In this document: piece by piece, positions 16,757 to 26,038 of the stretch
How positions within the stretch are numbered: the first letter of the stretch is position 1
Layout: the number at the start of each line of letters is the position of its first letter
NCBI GenBank assembly: GCA_947642555.1
Contig: CANRSX010000014.1
Span: forward strand, 48,508 to 112,507
Direction of reading: 5' to 3'
Length of the DNA stretch: 64,000 bases
Source: an uncultured Roseburia sp.
GTDB taxonomy: Bacteria > Bacillota > Clostridia > Lachnospirales > Lachnospiraceae
Position numbers and translations under genes: made by a program
The notes under the pieces: generated by a model
Told to the model about the DNA's origin: nothing
The model's database searches: none
The model's input: the letters and a program-made list of their open reading frames with translations, nothing else

Positions 16757-17908
16757 TCAGAGCGAATCCTCCTGCTCCATTTTCAGGAACTCCGTCGCCA
16801 GGTAAAACAGCGCCGCGCCGGGCATGGTGCGCGGATTGACGCCGGTTTTTTCCGCGATTTTATTCAGTTTATACTGAAGGGTATTTTTGTGGAGAAACAG
16901 ACGGTCGCAGGCCTTCTGAATCGAACCGTTGCATTCATATAAAACGCCGAGCAGCCCACAGAGCTCCCGTATTTCCTTTTCGTCATACCCCGCAAACATC
17001 TTTTCCATATATTCTTTGCGAAGATGCGCAGGGATCTCGTGAATCAGTAATTCCAGCTTCAGATCTCCGTAGAAAACCGGATCGGCTGTTTTCGTCTGTG
17101 TCGCGAAGTACCACGCCTTATCGGCGCGCAGATAGGCTTCTTTCATCGAATAGATGTCAGCGGTTCTGCTGTCGGCGCCAATAAACAGCATGGAATTTCC
17201 CTCCGGGCAGACCGCCCTCTGCAGGCTGTCGCATAATGTTCTGATCTGTTCATCCGTTTTCTCCGGAATCAGAAGCACATATTTTTTACCGTTGTTAAAA
17301 AGCAGATGCTCCTTTTCTCTGGACAGTACCCGGGTAATCGTGCGCTCCAGCCATTCCAAATGCATCAGGTTTTCCTCCTGGTCGGTGAGGGGAGCCATGC
17401 TCTCGCTAAAGACGATCATCCTGCGCGGAATCTTATAATCGATGCCAAAGGCGGACGCCTGTTCCGGAAACGCGCGGTCCGTGGGACTGACGCCGTTCAT
17501 CACCCACTCGCGGACGAACCGGGATCTGGCGGTCCGCTCCATCCTGCGGTGCTCGTTCCGCTCATAGTCAAGGATCAGGATCTCCGTCATCTTTTTGATA
17601 ATATGGCCGTACTTTGCCACCTCATCGTATTCGCCTGTGATTCCCACCACGCCGATATACCGGTCGTTTACCTCAATCGGAAGATTGACCCCCTTGCGGA
17701 CGCCGTCCCGCTCCTCGTCCTTATAGATGATAAGCTTTTCCAGATGTTCGGTGAGTATCTTCTGACTGCCTCTGTGGCAGGTCCCGATGCGCGCCTCGTC
17801 CGTACTGGCGATAATGATTCCGTTTTCATCCATCAGATTTACCTTCTGCTGGATGATGCCGGACAGCTCCGATACGATCCGCATCGCTGTGGTTCCGCTG
17901 ATCTGCAT
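16757..17908 (-). CDS. cdaR: CdaR-type sugar-diacid/hydroxy-acid regulator
   Basis: 383-residue transcription factor. The N-terminal about 135 residues match the diacid-recognition domain (MQISGTTAMRIVSELSGIIQ, NLMDENGIIIASTDEARIGT, VNLPIEVNDRYIGVVGITG). The C-terminus has the PucR/CdaR helix-turn-helix (NGSIQKACDRLFLHKNTLQY followed by KLNKIAEKTG). E. coli CdaR activates galactarate, glucarate and glycerate genes. Here it heads permease, racemase, esterase and glycerate kinase on the same strand, so it is probably their activator. AAGGAG precedes the ATG. Confidence 0.93.
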   Translation of the reverse strand: MQISGTTAMRIVSELSGIIQQKVNLMDENGIIIASTDEARIGTCHRGSQKILTEHLEKLIIYKDEERDGVRKGVNLPIEVNDRYIGVVGITGEYDEVAKYGHIIKKMTEILILDYERNEHRRMERTARSRFVREWVMNGVSPTDRAFPEQASAFGIDYKIPRRMIVFSESMAPLTDQEENLMHLEWLERTITRVLSREKEHLLFNNGKKYVLLIPEKTDEQIRTLCDSLQRAVCPEGNSMLFIGADSRTADIYSMKEAYLRADKAWYFATQTKTADPVFYGDLKLELLIHEIPAHLRKEYMEKMFAGYDEKEIRELCGLLGVLYECNGSIQKACDRLFLHKNTLQYKLNKIAEKTGVNPRTMPGAALFYLATEFLKMEQEDSL

Positions 17909-17941
17909 GATAAGGGGTTCTCCTTCCTGTGATTTTTATAG

Positions 17942-17970
17942 ATTATAACATCCTCTGCACAAATTAACCA
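17942..17970 (-). promoter_or_regulatory. Promoter of cdaR
   Basis: Consensus TATAAT with a weak TGGTTA -35 at 17 bases. The rest of the 216-base gap up to the aldo/keto reductase gene (17909-18124) shows nothing else I can name. Confidence 0.5.
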
Positions 17971-18124
17971 TTGCTTTTTTCTGCTCCAGGTCATACAGGT
18001 CTTCACCAGGGAGAAAACCTATATGTTTTCTAATCTTTACCTGAAGTTTCCTCATATCCATACCTTGTCATTCACAAGGATCGGCGCCGACAGGAAGATT
18101 CATGGGATAATCTGCTCTTCTTCC

Positions 18125-19219
18125 TTACATTCCAAAATAAACGGCAATTTCTTTCATTCTGGCAGCCTGTTTTACATGGAACGGACACCTCCTGTCGCAG
18201 TGACCGCAGGCCACGCAGTCGGAAGCCTTCTTTTCCAGGTTCCCGTAATGCCCGGTCGCCATGGAATCGCCTGCCGCCGCCAGATCATAATATTTATTGA
18301 TCAGCCCCACATTAAGGCCGGCAGGACAGGGCTGGCAGTGATTGCAGTACACACAGTTTCCCACGGCCTCTTTCGGCGTAAAGGTGCCGAGGACAGAATA
18401 GTCCCGCTCTTTGGGGGACGCCGCGAAAAATCCCAGCAGCTCTTTCACATCCTCCACATTCCGGATCCCCGGCAACACCGTCAGCACTCCCGGCTTATCC
18501 AGCGCATACTGGATGCACTGATTACGCGTCAACGCCCTGCCGAAGGGCGATGTTTTCTCGTCCAGCAGCTGTCCGCCAGAAAAGGGCTTCATCACGGAAA
18601 TTCCCACTCCATCCGCCTCGCATCTGCGGTACAGGGCCATGCGTTCTTCGGTGCTGCCATTTGCATAATCCCCATGGCTGTAGTCATATCCGGGGTTGAC
18701 GGAAAACATCAGCTGATCCACAAGCCCGGTGTCCAGCACCTTCTGCGCCAGGCCGGGCGTATGGGAAGACATCCCAATATGCCGCACCACCCCCTGCTTT
18801 TTCTGCTCCAGAAGATATGCGAGAGCTCCTCCCTCCTGATATGCCTGCCAGTCTTTCTCCTCGTCCAGACAGTGGATAAACCCATAGTCTATGTAATCTG
18901 TCTTTAATGCCGTAAGCTGGGCGTCCACGGAGCGCCGGATAGTCTCTGCATCTGTAGTCCATCCATATTCGCCGCTTTCATAATTCGCGCCAAAATGTAC
19001 CTGATAATACATATTTTTTCTGACAGAAGAAAAGGCTTTTCCGTAATAGGCAAACGTCTTTGCGCCCGCAGTGGCAAGATCCGCATAGTTGATGCCGTTC
19101 TCGCAGGCAAATTCCAGGGCCCGGATCGCCTCCTTCTCTTCCGTCTCCGCAATATAGCTGGTTCCCAGGCCGATCACGCTGATGCGGTCGCCTGTCCTTT
19201 TGTTTGTCCTGTACTCCAT
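18125..19219 (-). CDS. Aldo/keto reductase with C-terminal 2x[4Fe-4S] ferredoxin module
   Basis: 364 residues. The N-terminal about 270 residues form an aldo/keto-reductase barrel (VIGLGTSYIAETEEKEA, GVVRHIGMSSHT, GISVMKPFSGGQLL). The C-terminus has two cysteine clusters, CVYCNHCQPCP and CVACGHCDRRCP, typical of two [4Fe-4S] centres. Of the usual Asp-Tyr-Lys-His tetrad, D, Y and H can be placed, but YQVHFG has His where the Lys is expected. The start is the ATG after GGAGGTTGAAA, six bases inside a TTG-initiated frame. It is divergent from an AraC regulator and probably belongs to the rhamnoside island. Electron partner and substrate are unknown. Confidence 0.88.
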   Translation of the reverse strand: MEYRTNKRTGDRISVIGLGTSYIAETEEKEAIRALEFACENGINYADLATAGAKTFAYYGKAFSSVRKNMYYQVHFGANYESGEYGWTTDAETIRRSVDAQLTALKTDYIDYGFIHCLDEEKDWQAYQEGGALAYLLEQKKQGVVRHIGMSSHTPGLAQKVLDTGLVDQLMFSVNPGYDYSHGDYANGSTEERMALYRRCEADGVGISVMKPFSGGQLLDEKTSPFGRALTRNQCIQYALDKPGVLTVLPGIRNVEDVKELLGFFAASPKERDYSVLGTFTPKEAVGNCVYCNHCQPCPAGLNVGLINKYYDLAAAGDSMATGHYGNLEKKASDCVACGHCDRRCPFHVKQAARMKEIAVYFGM

Positions 19220-19274
19220 TTTCAACCTCCACTCAGAAAAAGATCTGATTCTCCATCAGTTCGTCTATAGCTCC

Positions 19275-19303
19275 ACTATAAATCCCTGCGCAGAAAATAA
19301 CAA
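19275..19303 (-). promoter_or_regulatory. Promoter of the aldo/keto reductase gene
   Basis: TTGTTA and TATAGT separated by 17 bases on the minus strand, in the divergent gap shared with the AraC gene. A weaker TTGACT-N17-TACTCT (19404-19432) on the plus strand could serve the regulator. Confidence 0.6.
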
Positions 19304-19460
19304 ATATTTATATTTAATCCATCTGCATAGAAATAATCTATTAAACTTTATGGTGGGATAAAAGCGGAATCAGGAAGAAACATCGCCGCGAAACCTCATC
19401 CTGTTGACTGCCGGAAATGAATATGGTACTCTTTTTACAGACACGGAGGAGGAACGCTTT

Positions 19461-20516
19461 ATGAACCATCAGGATGCGATCATAGAACTGAGCAGATGGA
19501 CGGTGGACGAGCAGATTTATATGGACTTTATCCGTCTTGCAAAGCATGATCTCAGTGCGGAAGAATTCGAGGCAAAATGGAAGGATCACCTGGGCAGGGT
19601 CTCCTATGCCCTTCATCCGAAAGACAATTCTTTTCTGATTGAGAGCGATTTTGTCCTCAACACGAATGATGTGGCGATCTTAAAGGCAGCGCGCTACTCC
19701 CCTCTGTTCTGGCATCAGCACGACTTCTACGAAATCGTCTATGTGTTAAACGGCCGGTGCGACATTAATTTTGACGACGAGCAGCTGCATCTGAAGCGGG
19801 GCGATTTTCTGATGCTGGCCCCCAGATATTCTCATCAGATCGGCATAAACGATGATGAGACCATCGCCTTAAATATCATCATCCGCTCCTCCACCCTGCT
19901 GGATATCTTTTTAAATGCCATCCGCGACAAGACGCTGATTTCCCGCTTTCTGCTAAGCCACACCTACGGCGGCAGGGATTTTAAATATCTGCTGTTTCAC
20001 ACAAACGATGATTCCACCATCCAGAATTATGTCCTCGATATCTATATCGAGCTAAAAGAGTCTGATGAGTATTCCAACCGGATCGCCACAAGCCTGATCA
20101 CGATTCTGTTCACTCAGGTAGTGCGGCGCTATTCTGAGACTGCGGATATGCCTGTCATGCATCGCATGAACAGCGAGAACGCCGCAGTGATCATGAACTA
20201 TATCATCGACCATTATGCGGACTGTACATTAGAGAGCATTTCGGACTATCTGCATTTTTCCACCCAGTATACATCCCGTTTCATCAAATCCGCCATTGGC
20301 CTTTCCTTTTCCGGGCTTCTGACGGAGATCCGGCTGCAGAAAGCCAAAAACCTGCTGGTATCCACTCCCATGAAGATCGACGATATCAGTGAGCACTTAG
20401 GCTATGCCAATACGGAGACTCTGATCCGGGTATTTAAGAGAATGATCGGCGTCACTCCCTCGGCTTACCGCAGGGAATACAATGCCCTGCACAGCGGGGA
20501 GCCGTTTATCCGCTAA
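19461..20516 (+). CDS. AraC-family regulator A of the rhamnoside island
   Basis: 351 residues. An N-terminal cupin-like sensing region includes FWHQHDFYEIVYVLNGRCDI and LKRGDFLMLAPRYSHQIG. A C-terminal AraC double helix-turn-helix follows (LESISDYLHFSTQYTSRFIK and IDDISEHLGYANTETLIRVF). It is closely similar in order and wording to the regulator at 37.1 kb, so the two are paralogues. The start is the ATG after GGAGGAGGAACGCTTT. It is divergent from the reductase and converges with the Opp-type operon, which it may control. Confidence 0.93.
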   Translation: MNHQDAIIELSRWTVDEQIYMDFIRLAKHDLSAEEFEAKWKDHLGRVSYALHPKDNSFLIESDFVLNTNDVAILKAARYSPLFWHQHDFYEIVYVLNGRCDINFDDEQLHLKRGDFLMLAPRYSHQIGINDDETIALNIIIRSSTLLDIFLNAIRDKTLISRFLLSHTYGGRDFKYLLFHTNDDSTIQNYVLDIYIELKESDEYSNRIATSLITILFTQVVRRYSETADMPVMHRMNSENAAVIMNYIIDHYADCTLESISDYLHFSTQYTSRFIKSAIGLSFSGLLTEIRLQKAKNLLVSTPMKIDDISEHLGYANTETLIRVFKRMIGVTPSAYRREYNALHSGEPFIR

Positions 20517-20535
20517 AATGACCGGTTTTCACATA

Positions 20536-20579
20536 GAAATACGCCGCCGCATTCCGCGGCAGCGTATTTCGCTCTTTTT
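20536..20579 (+). terminator. Terminator between AraC A and the transporter operon
   Basis: GAAATACGC.GCCGC stem with its complement, then GCTCTTTTT on the plus strand. The symmetrical stem may also act for the convergent minus-strand operon. Confidence 0.8.
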
Positions 20580-20605
20580 GCCGGTGTACTGACCGGAGAG
20601 CATTT

Positions 20606-22201
20606 TTAATTATATGTCCACTCACAGTATTCCGGAATCATTGCAGTACGCATCACAATATTCAGATCCTTATTAACCGCATGGAACCCGGCGTCATCGT
20701 AGATTCCGTATGAGTAACAATTATCATAAAACCATTTCTGCAGCTCATCCATATACTGATTGGTGCCACTGGCGTCAAACATCGCCTGCTCATACAGTGT
20801 ATTAAATTCCGCATATTCCTCATCGTCGAAATGCCAGATATTTCCGAACCTGGTGTAGGTCAGAATATTCGGATTCGCCTCCCAGCTGATGATCGTCATA
20901 TCGTAAGCCGTGGGATTTCCAAAAAGGTTTGACAGCCAGTCCGGCTGAAACTCAAGCTCCACGGTAAGCCCGATCTCCTGACAGGACGCCTGTATCATCT
21001 CCGCTAATCTGTCGTGTCCCGCGGTATAGCCATAGCTCATCTTAATCACGGTTCCCGCCGGGACATTCGCCTGCGCCACACATTCCCTTGCTTTATCCAT
21101 ATCATAGGCGTAGTAGCCCGTATCCTTTACCACATCCAGACTCTCCTGCGTCATATCGGGCGCATCGCTGCATCCCATCGCCTGCGCCACCGGTGCGTTC
21201 CCCATGGTGGAAACAGCTGAGAACGCCGCATTGTCGATGGCATAAGCGATCGCTTTTCTCAGCTCCGGATTCTTATAAAACACGCTCTCCGGGCCGTCAT
21301 TGTACAGCAGTGCAAACTGATTGGTTGACTCCCCAAAATAAGTTGTCAGGCCGGGATTGCTCTCCACCTCCGCCAGATCCGTAAACGCTGTCTGAATGGC
21401 AATATCCGCCTCACCGGCAAGTACTACGTTTGTACGCTGATTAGAATCCGTGGCAAACATAACCCTGACATGCTTTATCTGCGGCGCTTCCTCCAAACGG
21501 TAATAATCCTCAAAGTATTCCAGGTCCACATGGGAGCCGCTGACAAAATCCGCCAGCTTATACGGGCCGGTTCCCACAGGTGTCAGCACCATCCCGTCCG
21601 GGCTTTCCTCATAGGCCTTCTGTGAAAGAATCGGGATTGCACTGATATTGTAGTCATTCAGCGCCGTGCCGTTGGTCATCACCATGACGAATTCAAAATC
21701 ATTCTCGATCACACAGCCGTCAATATCAATAAAGGATGTACTGGCAGCCGTCGCTCCCCCGCTTTCCTTCGCAAGCTTCAGGGAAAACAGGACGTCGGAG
21801 GCCGTAATCGGATTTCCCGCATGGTCACGGACATCGTCGCGCAGCGTAATCCGGCAGTGGGTCTCATCCTCCCACACGCGCTCCTGTGCGATCCGATACT
21901 CAAACTTTTCCTCATCATATGCCAGCCACAGCGGGTCGTACATATTTGTCTGGACACACATGTTTAACATACTCGCATCCGGCTGAAAACCGGAGCATTC
22001 CAGCCAGTCCGCCACAACCACCGAATCTCTTCCGCCGGCACTATCCGATATGCTGTCTTCTCCGCCGGACTCTTCCTGCGCCGTCTGCTGCGTATCCTGC
22101 CCGGGATCCGACGCGCCGGCTCCTCCTGCAGCGCTGTCCCCGCATCCTGCCGCTGTCAGCATGACAGCACAAAGTAATGCGCTAAACATTTTCTTTTTCA
22201 T
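20606..22201 (-). CDS. Family-5 ABC solute-binding lipoprotein (Opp/Dpp type)
   Basis: 531-residue extracellular binding lipoprotein: signal with lipobox LTAAGC, an S/G/D/Q-rich linker, then the SBP family-5 fold (VLFSLKLAKESGG, VGTGPYKLADFVSGSHVDLEYFEDYY, NPELRKAIAYAIDN). Family members bind peptides, nickel or oligosaccharides. It is the last gene of the operon that begins with a rhamnosidase, so a rhamnosylated glycoside is a reasonable ligand guess. AGGGAG precedes the ATG. Confidence 0.92.
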   Translation of the reverse strand: MKKKMFSALLCAVMLTAAGCGDSAAGGAGASDPGQDTQQTAQEESGGEDSISDSAGGRDSVVVADWLECSGFQPDASMLNMCVQTNMYDPLWLAYDEEKFEYRIAQERVWEDETHCRITLRDDVRDHAGNPITASDVLFSLKLAKESGGATAASTSFIDIDGCVIENDFEFVMVMTNGTALNDYNISAIPILSQKAYEESPDGMVLTPVGTGPYKLADFVSGSHVDLEYFEDYYRLEEAPQIKHVRVMFATDSNQRTNVVLAGEADIAIQTAFTDLAEVESNPGLTTYFGESTNQFALLYNDGPESVFYKNPELRKAIAYAIDNAAFSAVSTMGNAPVAQAMGCSDAPDMTQESLDVVKDTGYYAYDMDKARECVAQANVPAGTVIKMSYGYTAGHDRLAEMIQASCQEIGLTVELEFQPDWLSNLFGNPTAYDMTIISWEANPNILTYTRFGNIWHFDDEEYAEFNTLYEQAMFDASGTNQYMDELQKWFYDNCYSYGIYDDAGFHAVNKDLNIVMRTAMIPEYCEWTYN

Positions 22202-22240
22202 TTTAATCTCCCTTCCGCCGCCTTTTGCGGCATGTAAATT

Positions 22241-23194
22241 TTACTGCCTGATCTCATGAGCCCGGCAGCAGGAAACATAATGCCCCGGCGCCACTTCCTC
22301 CGGCGTCTGCGGGTTTTTACAGACCTCCGTCGCATATTTGCAGCGGGCCGCCAGGCGGCAGCCAGGCCTGGGATTCACCGGCGAGGTGATCTCCCCCTCT
22401 AAGATGATCCGGTCTTTTTTGGCATGTACGTCCGGCACGGGAATCGCGGACAAAAGCGCCTGGGTATAGGGATGCATGGGACTGGCGAACAGCTCCGCGG
22501 AAGAAGCCCTTTCCACGATCTGCCCCAGATACATCACCACGATCTCGTCCGAGATATATTTCACAACCGACAGGTCATGGGTGATAAACAGATAGCTTAA
22601 TTTCAGCTCATCCTGCAGATCCATCAGAAGATTCAGCACCTGCGCCTGTATGGAGACATCCAGGGCGGATACCGGCTCATCGCAGACGATAAACTTCGGA
22701 TTCAGCGCCAGCGCCCTGGCGATTCCGATCCGCTGACGCCGCCCGCCGTCCAGCTCATGGGGGTAGGCATTTTCAAAACGCTCCGCGATCCCCACGGTAT
22801 CCATCAGTTCCTTTACCCTTGTGATCCGCTCTTCCTTATTCAGCTTTCGCTGAAGCTTTAAGGGTTCTTCTATAATTTCCCGGACGGACATACGCGGATC
22901 CAGCGATGACATGGGATCCTGAAAAATAATCTGCATGTCGTCCCGCAGGGCTCTCCATCCCTTTTTATCCACGCTGCTCACGTCCTGTCCGTCAAAGATG
23001 ATCTTTCCGTCCGTCTTGTCCTGAAGCTGCAGCACCACGCGGCCCAGGGTGGTCTTTCCGCACCCGGACTCCCCCACGACCCCCAGCGTACTGCCCGCTT
23101 TTATGGTAAAGCTGACATCATCTACTGCATGCAGAGGTCCCGCCGGCGTATCGAAGTACTTTTTCAGATGCTCCACTCTTAAGATTTCGCTCAC
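22241..23194 (-). CDS. ABC transporter ATPase, OppF-like
   Basis: 317-residue cytoplasmic ATPase. Walker A GESGCGKTT, signature LDGGRRQRIGIARAL and Walker B FIVCDEPVSALDVS are visible. The C-terminal oligopeptide-ABC extension with its cysteine pattern (CRLAARCKYATEVCKNP) is present. The signature has LDGG rather than the common LSGG. The start is the GTG that overlaps the upstream gene's stop (GTGA) and follows GGGGGAGAACA; the longer ATG frame lies inside the upstream gene. Confidence 0.93.
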   Translation of the reverse strand: MSEILRVEHLKKYFDTPAGPLHAVDDVSFTIKAGSTLGVVGESGCGKTTLGRVVLQLQDKTDGKIIFDGQDVSSVDKKGWRALRDDMQIIFQDPMSSLDPRMSVREIIEEPLKLQRKLNKEERITRVKELMDTVGIAERFENAYPHELDGGRRQRIGIARALALNPKFIVCDEPVSALDVSIQAQVLNLLMDLQDELKLSYLFITHDLSVVKYISDEIVVMYLGQIVERASSAELFASPMHPYTQALLSAIPVPDVHAKKDRIILEGEITSPVNPRPGCRLAARCKYATEVCKNPQTPEEVAPGHYVSCCRAHEIRQ

Positions 23195-24165
23195 TGTTCT
23201 CCCCCTTTCACAATACAGCGGCAATCATGGGTACCGCCCAGATGCTTCATCTCTGGCCGCACGCTCCGGCAGGCCGCGGTGGCATGGGGACATCTTCCGG
23301 CAAAATAGCAGCCCGACGGCAGTTCGGTGGGATCCGGCATCATCCCGTTGATCGGCGTCAGCCTGTTTCTCGTCCCCGTCATATCCGGCAGCGACCCGAA
23401 CAGTCCCACCGTGTAGGGATGCGCAGGATGATCAAAAATCTCTTCCGCCGTGCCACTCTCCACAATCACCCCCGCATAGCAGACCGCCACCTTATCGCAG
23501 ACTTCCGCCACGATTCCCAGATCATGGGTAATCATGACCATTGCGGTCTGAAATTCTTTTTTTAACCCGGACATCATCTCCAGCACCTGAGCCTGAATCG
23601 TCACGTCCAGCGCGGTCGTCGGCTCGTCGGCCAGCAGAAGCTCCGGGTTACAGGCCAGGGCCATGGCGATGACCACGCGCTGCTTCATGCCGCCGGAAAA
23701 CTGATGGGGATAATCGTCGTATCTCTCCCTTGGAATACCCACCTTTTCGAGCATATCTCCGGCTCTGGTCTTCGCCTCCTCCCTGGTGCAGGAATTGTGC
23801 AGAAGGATCGCTTCCTGTATCTGATAGCCCACCACCATCGTGGGATTTAAGGCGGTCATGGGATCCTGGAAAATCATAGAGATACGGTTTCCCCGGATCT
23901 TTCTCATCTCCTCTTCCTTAAGGCCCAGAAGCTCCTGCCCGTCAAACCAGATCTCACCGCCCGCCACCTTCGCCGCCTTATCCGGAAGGATCCGTAAGAT
24001 CGTTTTGGCGATGGTGGTCTTGCCTGCCCCGGTCTCCCCTACCAGCCCCAGCGTCTCCCCCCGTTCCAGGCGAAGCGACGTGCCGTTGACCGCATGGATC
24101 GTCTGATGATCCGATGTGTACTGCACGCTCAGATCTTTTATCTGTAAAAAAGCCTTTTCACTCAT
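23191..24165 (-). CDS. ABC transporter ATPase, OppD-like
   Basis: 324-residue ATPase with Walker [10 protein letters not shown], signature [15 protein letters not shown] and Walker [15 protein letters not shown]. The C-terminal extension has [14 protein letters not shown], as usual for OppD/DppD. It pairs with the OppF-like subunit whose GTG overlaps its stop. It energises the two permeases encoded just upstream. GAGGTGAGGG precedes the ATG. Confidence 0.94.
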   Translation of the reverse strand: MSEKAFLQIKDLSVQYTSDHQTIHAVNGTSLRLERGETLGLVGETGAGKTTIAKTILRILPDKAAKVAGGEIWFDGQELLGLKEEEMRKIRGNRISMIFQDPMTALNPTMVVGYQIQEAILLHNSCTREEAKTRAGDMLEKVGIPRERYDDYPHQFSGGMKQRVVIAMALACNPELLLADEPTTALDVTIQAQVLEMMSGLKKEFQTAMVMITHDLGIVAEVCDKVAVCYAGVIVESGTAEEIFDHPAHPYTVGLFGSLPDMTGTRNRLTPINGMMPDPTELPSGCYFAGRCPHATAACRSVRPEMKHLGGTHDCRCIVKGGEQ

Positions 24166-24178
24166 CTTCCCTCACCTC

Positions 24179-25039
24179 TTAGTCTTTCAGTTTCGGATCC
24201 AGCGCATCCCGCAGGCCGTCGCCGAAAAGATTGAACGCCATGACCGTAATCACAATCGCAATACCGGGAATCACCACCAGATATCCGCTGTCCCGCATAT
24301 AGTTCCTGCCTGCTGCCAGCATCGCTCCCCACTCCGGCGTGGGAGCCGGAACCCCCATGCCCACAAAGCCCAGCATGGATACCATCAGGATCGCATTCCC
24401 AACGCCCATGGACATATTGACAATCATGGGCGATATCGCGTTTGGGATAATATGCTTTAATATGATATGTAAATCGTTTCCCTTCACCGCCCTGGCCGCC
24501 TCGATATATTCCGCGCCCTTGATGGTCATGATGGAGCCACGCATCATTCTCGCGTAGCCGGACATACCGGAAATTCCAAGCGCCAGTATGGTCATCGGGA
24601 CGCCATAGCCAAACACCGACGACATGGCCAGTGCCAGGACAAAGGCCGGAACCGACTGATAGACATCCAGAAAGCGCATGATCAGATTATCCGTCATGCC
24701 TCCGTAATAGCCGGCAACACAGCCCAGCGCGCCGCCGATCAGCGCGGACAGAATAACCGAAAACAGCCCGATCACCAGTGAGATACGACATCCGTAGATC
24801 AGTCTGCTTAACAGATCGCGCCCCAGATGGTCGGTGCCCAAAAGATAGTCTCCTCCCGGCGGCTGGAACAGCGCATAATAATCCTGAAAGGCATAGTCAT
24901 AAGGCATCAGCTGTTCGGCAAAAATCGCGATCAGAAGCAGGATAATGATCACTGCCATACCGATTACTGCCGTTTTGTTTCTGAACAGGCGTTTCATGAC
25001 GATGGCGGCCTGAGATTTTTTCCTGTTTTGCCTTTTCAT
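24179..25039 (-). CDS. ABC transporter permease, OppC-like
   Basis: 286-residue inner-membrane permease with an N-terminal anchor (NKTAVIGMAVIIILLLIAIF), the OppC stretch YLLGTDHLGRDLLSRL and the EAA loop EAARAVKGNDLHIILKHIIP. It forms the channel with the OppB-like subunit; the ATG overlaps that gene's stop (ATGA). Confidence 0.95.
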   Translation of the reverse strand: MKRQNRKKSQAAIVMKRLFRNKTAVIGMAVIIILLLIAIFAEQLMPYDYAFQDYYALFQPPGGDYLLGTDHLGRDLLSRLIYGCRISLVIGLFSVILSALIGGALGCVAGYYGGMTDNLIMRFLDVYQSVPAFVLALAMSSVFGYGVPMTILALGISGMSGYARMMRGSIMTIKGAEYIEAARAVKGNDLHIILKHIIPNAISPMIVNMSMGVGNAILMVSMLGFVGMGVPAPTPEWGAMLAAGRNYMRDSGYLVVIPGIAIVITVMAFNLFGDGLRDALDPKLKD

Positions 25040-25998
25040 TTTTTCCCGTCCTTTCTCACCTTTTTGGAAATGCTGATCATCGCAGTCTTCATTCTCGGAT
25101 CTACAATCGTATACACAATATCCGTTACCAGCATGATGACGCAGAAGTAAATGGCGATCACGACCGTACAGCCCAGCACCACCGGCACATCCTTCTGCTG
25201 GATTCCCTTAAACATATACACACCCATGCCGGGAATGGAAAAAATCTGCTCCGACACCAGAGAACCGCTGATTAAGAATGCAAGGAACCCGCCGATCACC
25301 GTCAGTATCGGAATCATGCCGTTGCGCAGGCAGTGATTGTAGGTGATATTGCGCTCCTTCTGCCCCTTGGCCCTGGCCGTGGTCACATAATCCTGCCGGA
25401 TCACCTCAAGCATACTCGACCTGGTCTGCCTGGCAATGCCGGCGGAGCTGCCCACTCCCATAGCCACACAGGGAATGATGTAATGCCTCCAGGTCTCATA
25501 CCCCGACACCGGCGTCCACCCCAGCCTCAGCGAAAAGAACATGACCATCACCAGACAGAACCAGAATCCGGGCATTGCGGTAAAAAACATGGTTCCCGCC
25601 ATACACAGGTTGTCAATCCATGTGTTCTGATGGGTTGCTGCGAGAACCCCTGTAGGAATGCCTACCGCCACGGCGATGACCAGCGTGAGCATACCCACCA
25701 GAATCGTATAGGGAAATCTGGAAAGAATCTCCCCGGCGATGGACACGCCGTTGGTGTAGGACGTGCCGAAATCAAAGTGCAGAATCCCCTTATAATAGTT
25801 AAACAGTCTGACCCAGAACCCCTGATCCAGTCCATGCTCCGCATTCCACGCCTCGATCGCCTCCTCCGTCGCGGTCATGCCCAGTGCGTTTCGCGCCGGA
25901 TCCCCGGGTGTGAAATACATCAGCGTGAATACCAGAAAAATCACTCCGATGATAATCGGTATCATCCACAAAATTCGTTTCAGAATGTATTTTGCCAT
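25036..25998 (-). CDS. ABC transporter permease, OppB-like
   Basis: 320-residue permease with six hydrophobic segments. The N-terminus ILKRILWMIPIIIGVIFLVF and the EAA-type loop TTARAKGQKERNITYNHCLR identify the OppB/DppB family. GGGAGGATATGGA precedes the ATG. It is transcribed after the esterase gene and before the OppC-like gene. Confidence 0.95.
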   Translation of the reverse strand: MAKYILKRILWMIPIIIGVIFLVFTLMYFTPGDPARNALGMTATEEAIEAWNAEHGLDQGFWVRLFNYYKGILHFDFGTSYTNGVSIAGEILSRFPYTILVGMLTLVIAVAVGIPTGVLAATHQNTWIDNLCMAGTMFFTAMPGFWFCLVMVMFFSLRLGWTPVSGYETWRHYIIPCVAMGVGSSAGIARQTRSSMLEVIRQDYVTTARAKGQKERNITYNHCLRNGMIPILTVIGGFLAFLISGSLVSEQIFSIPGMGVYMFKGIQQKDVPVVLGCTVVIAIYFCVIMLVTDIVYTIVDPRMKTAMISISKKVRKDGKK

Positions 25999-26038
25999 TC
26001 CATATCCTCCCTTTTACTGACTGTTTTTATCTTTTCTT

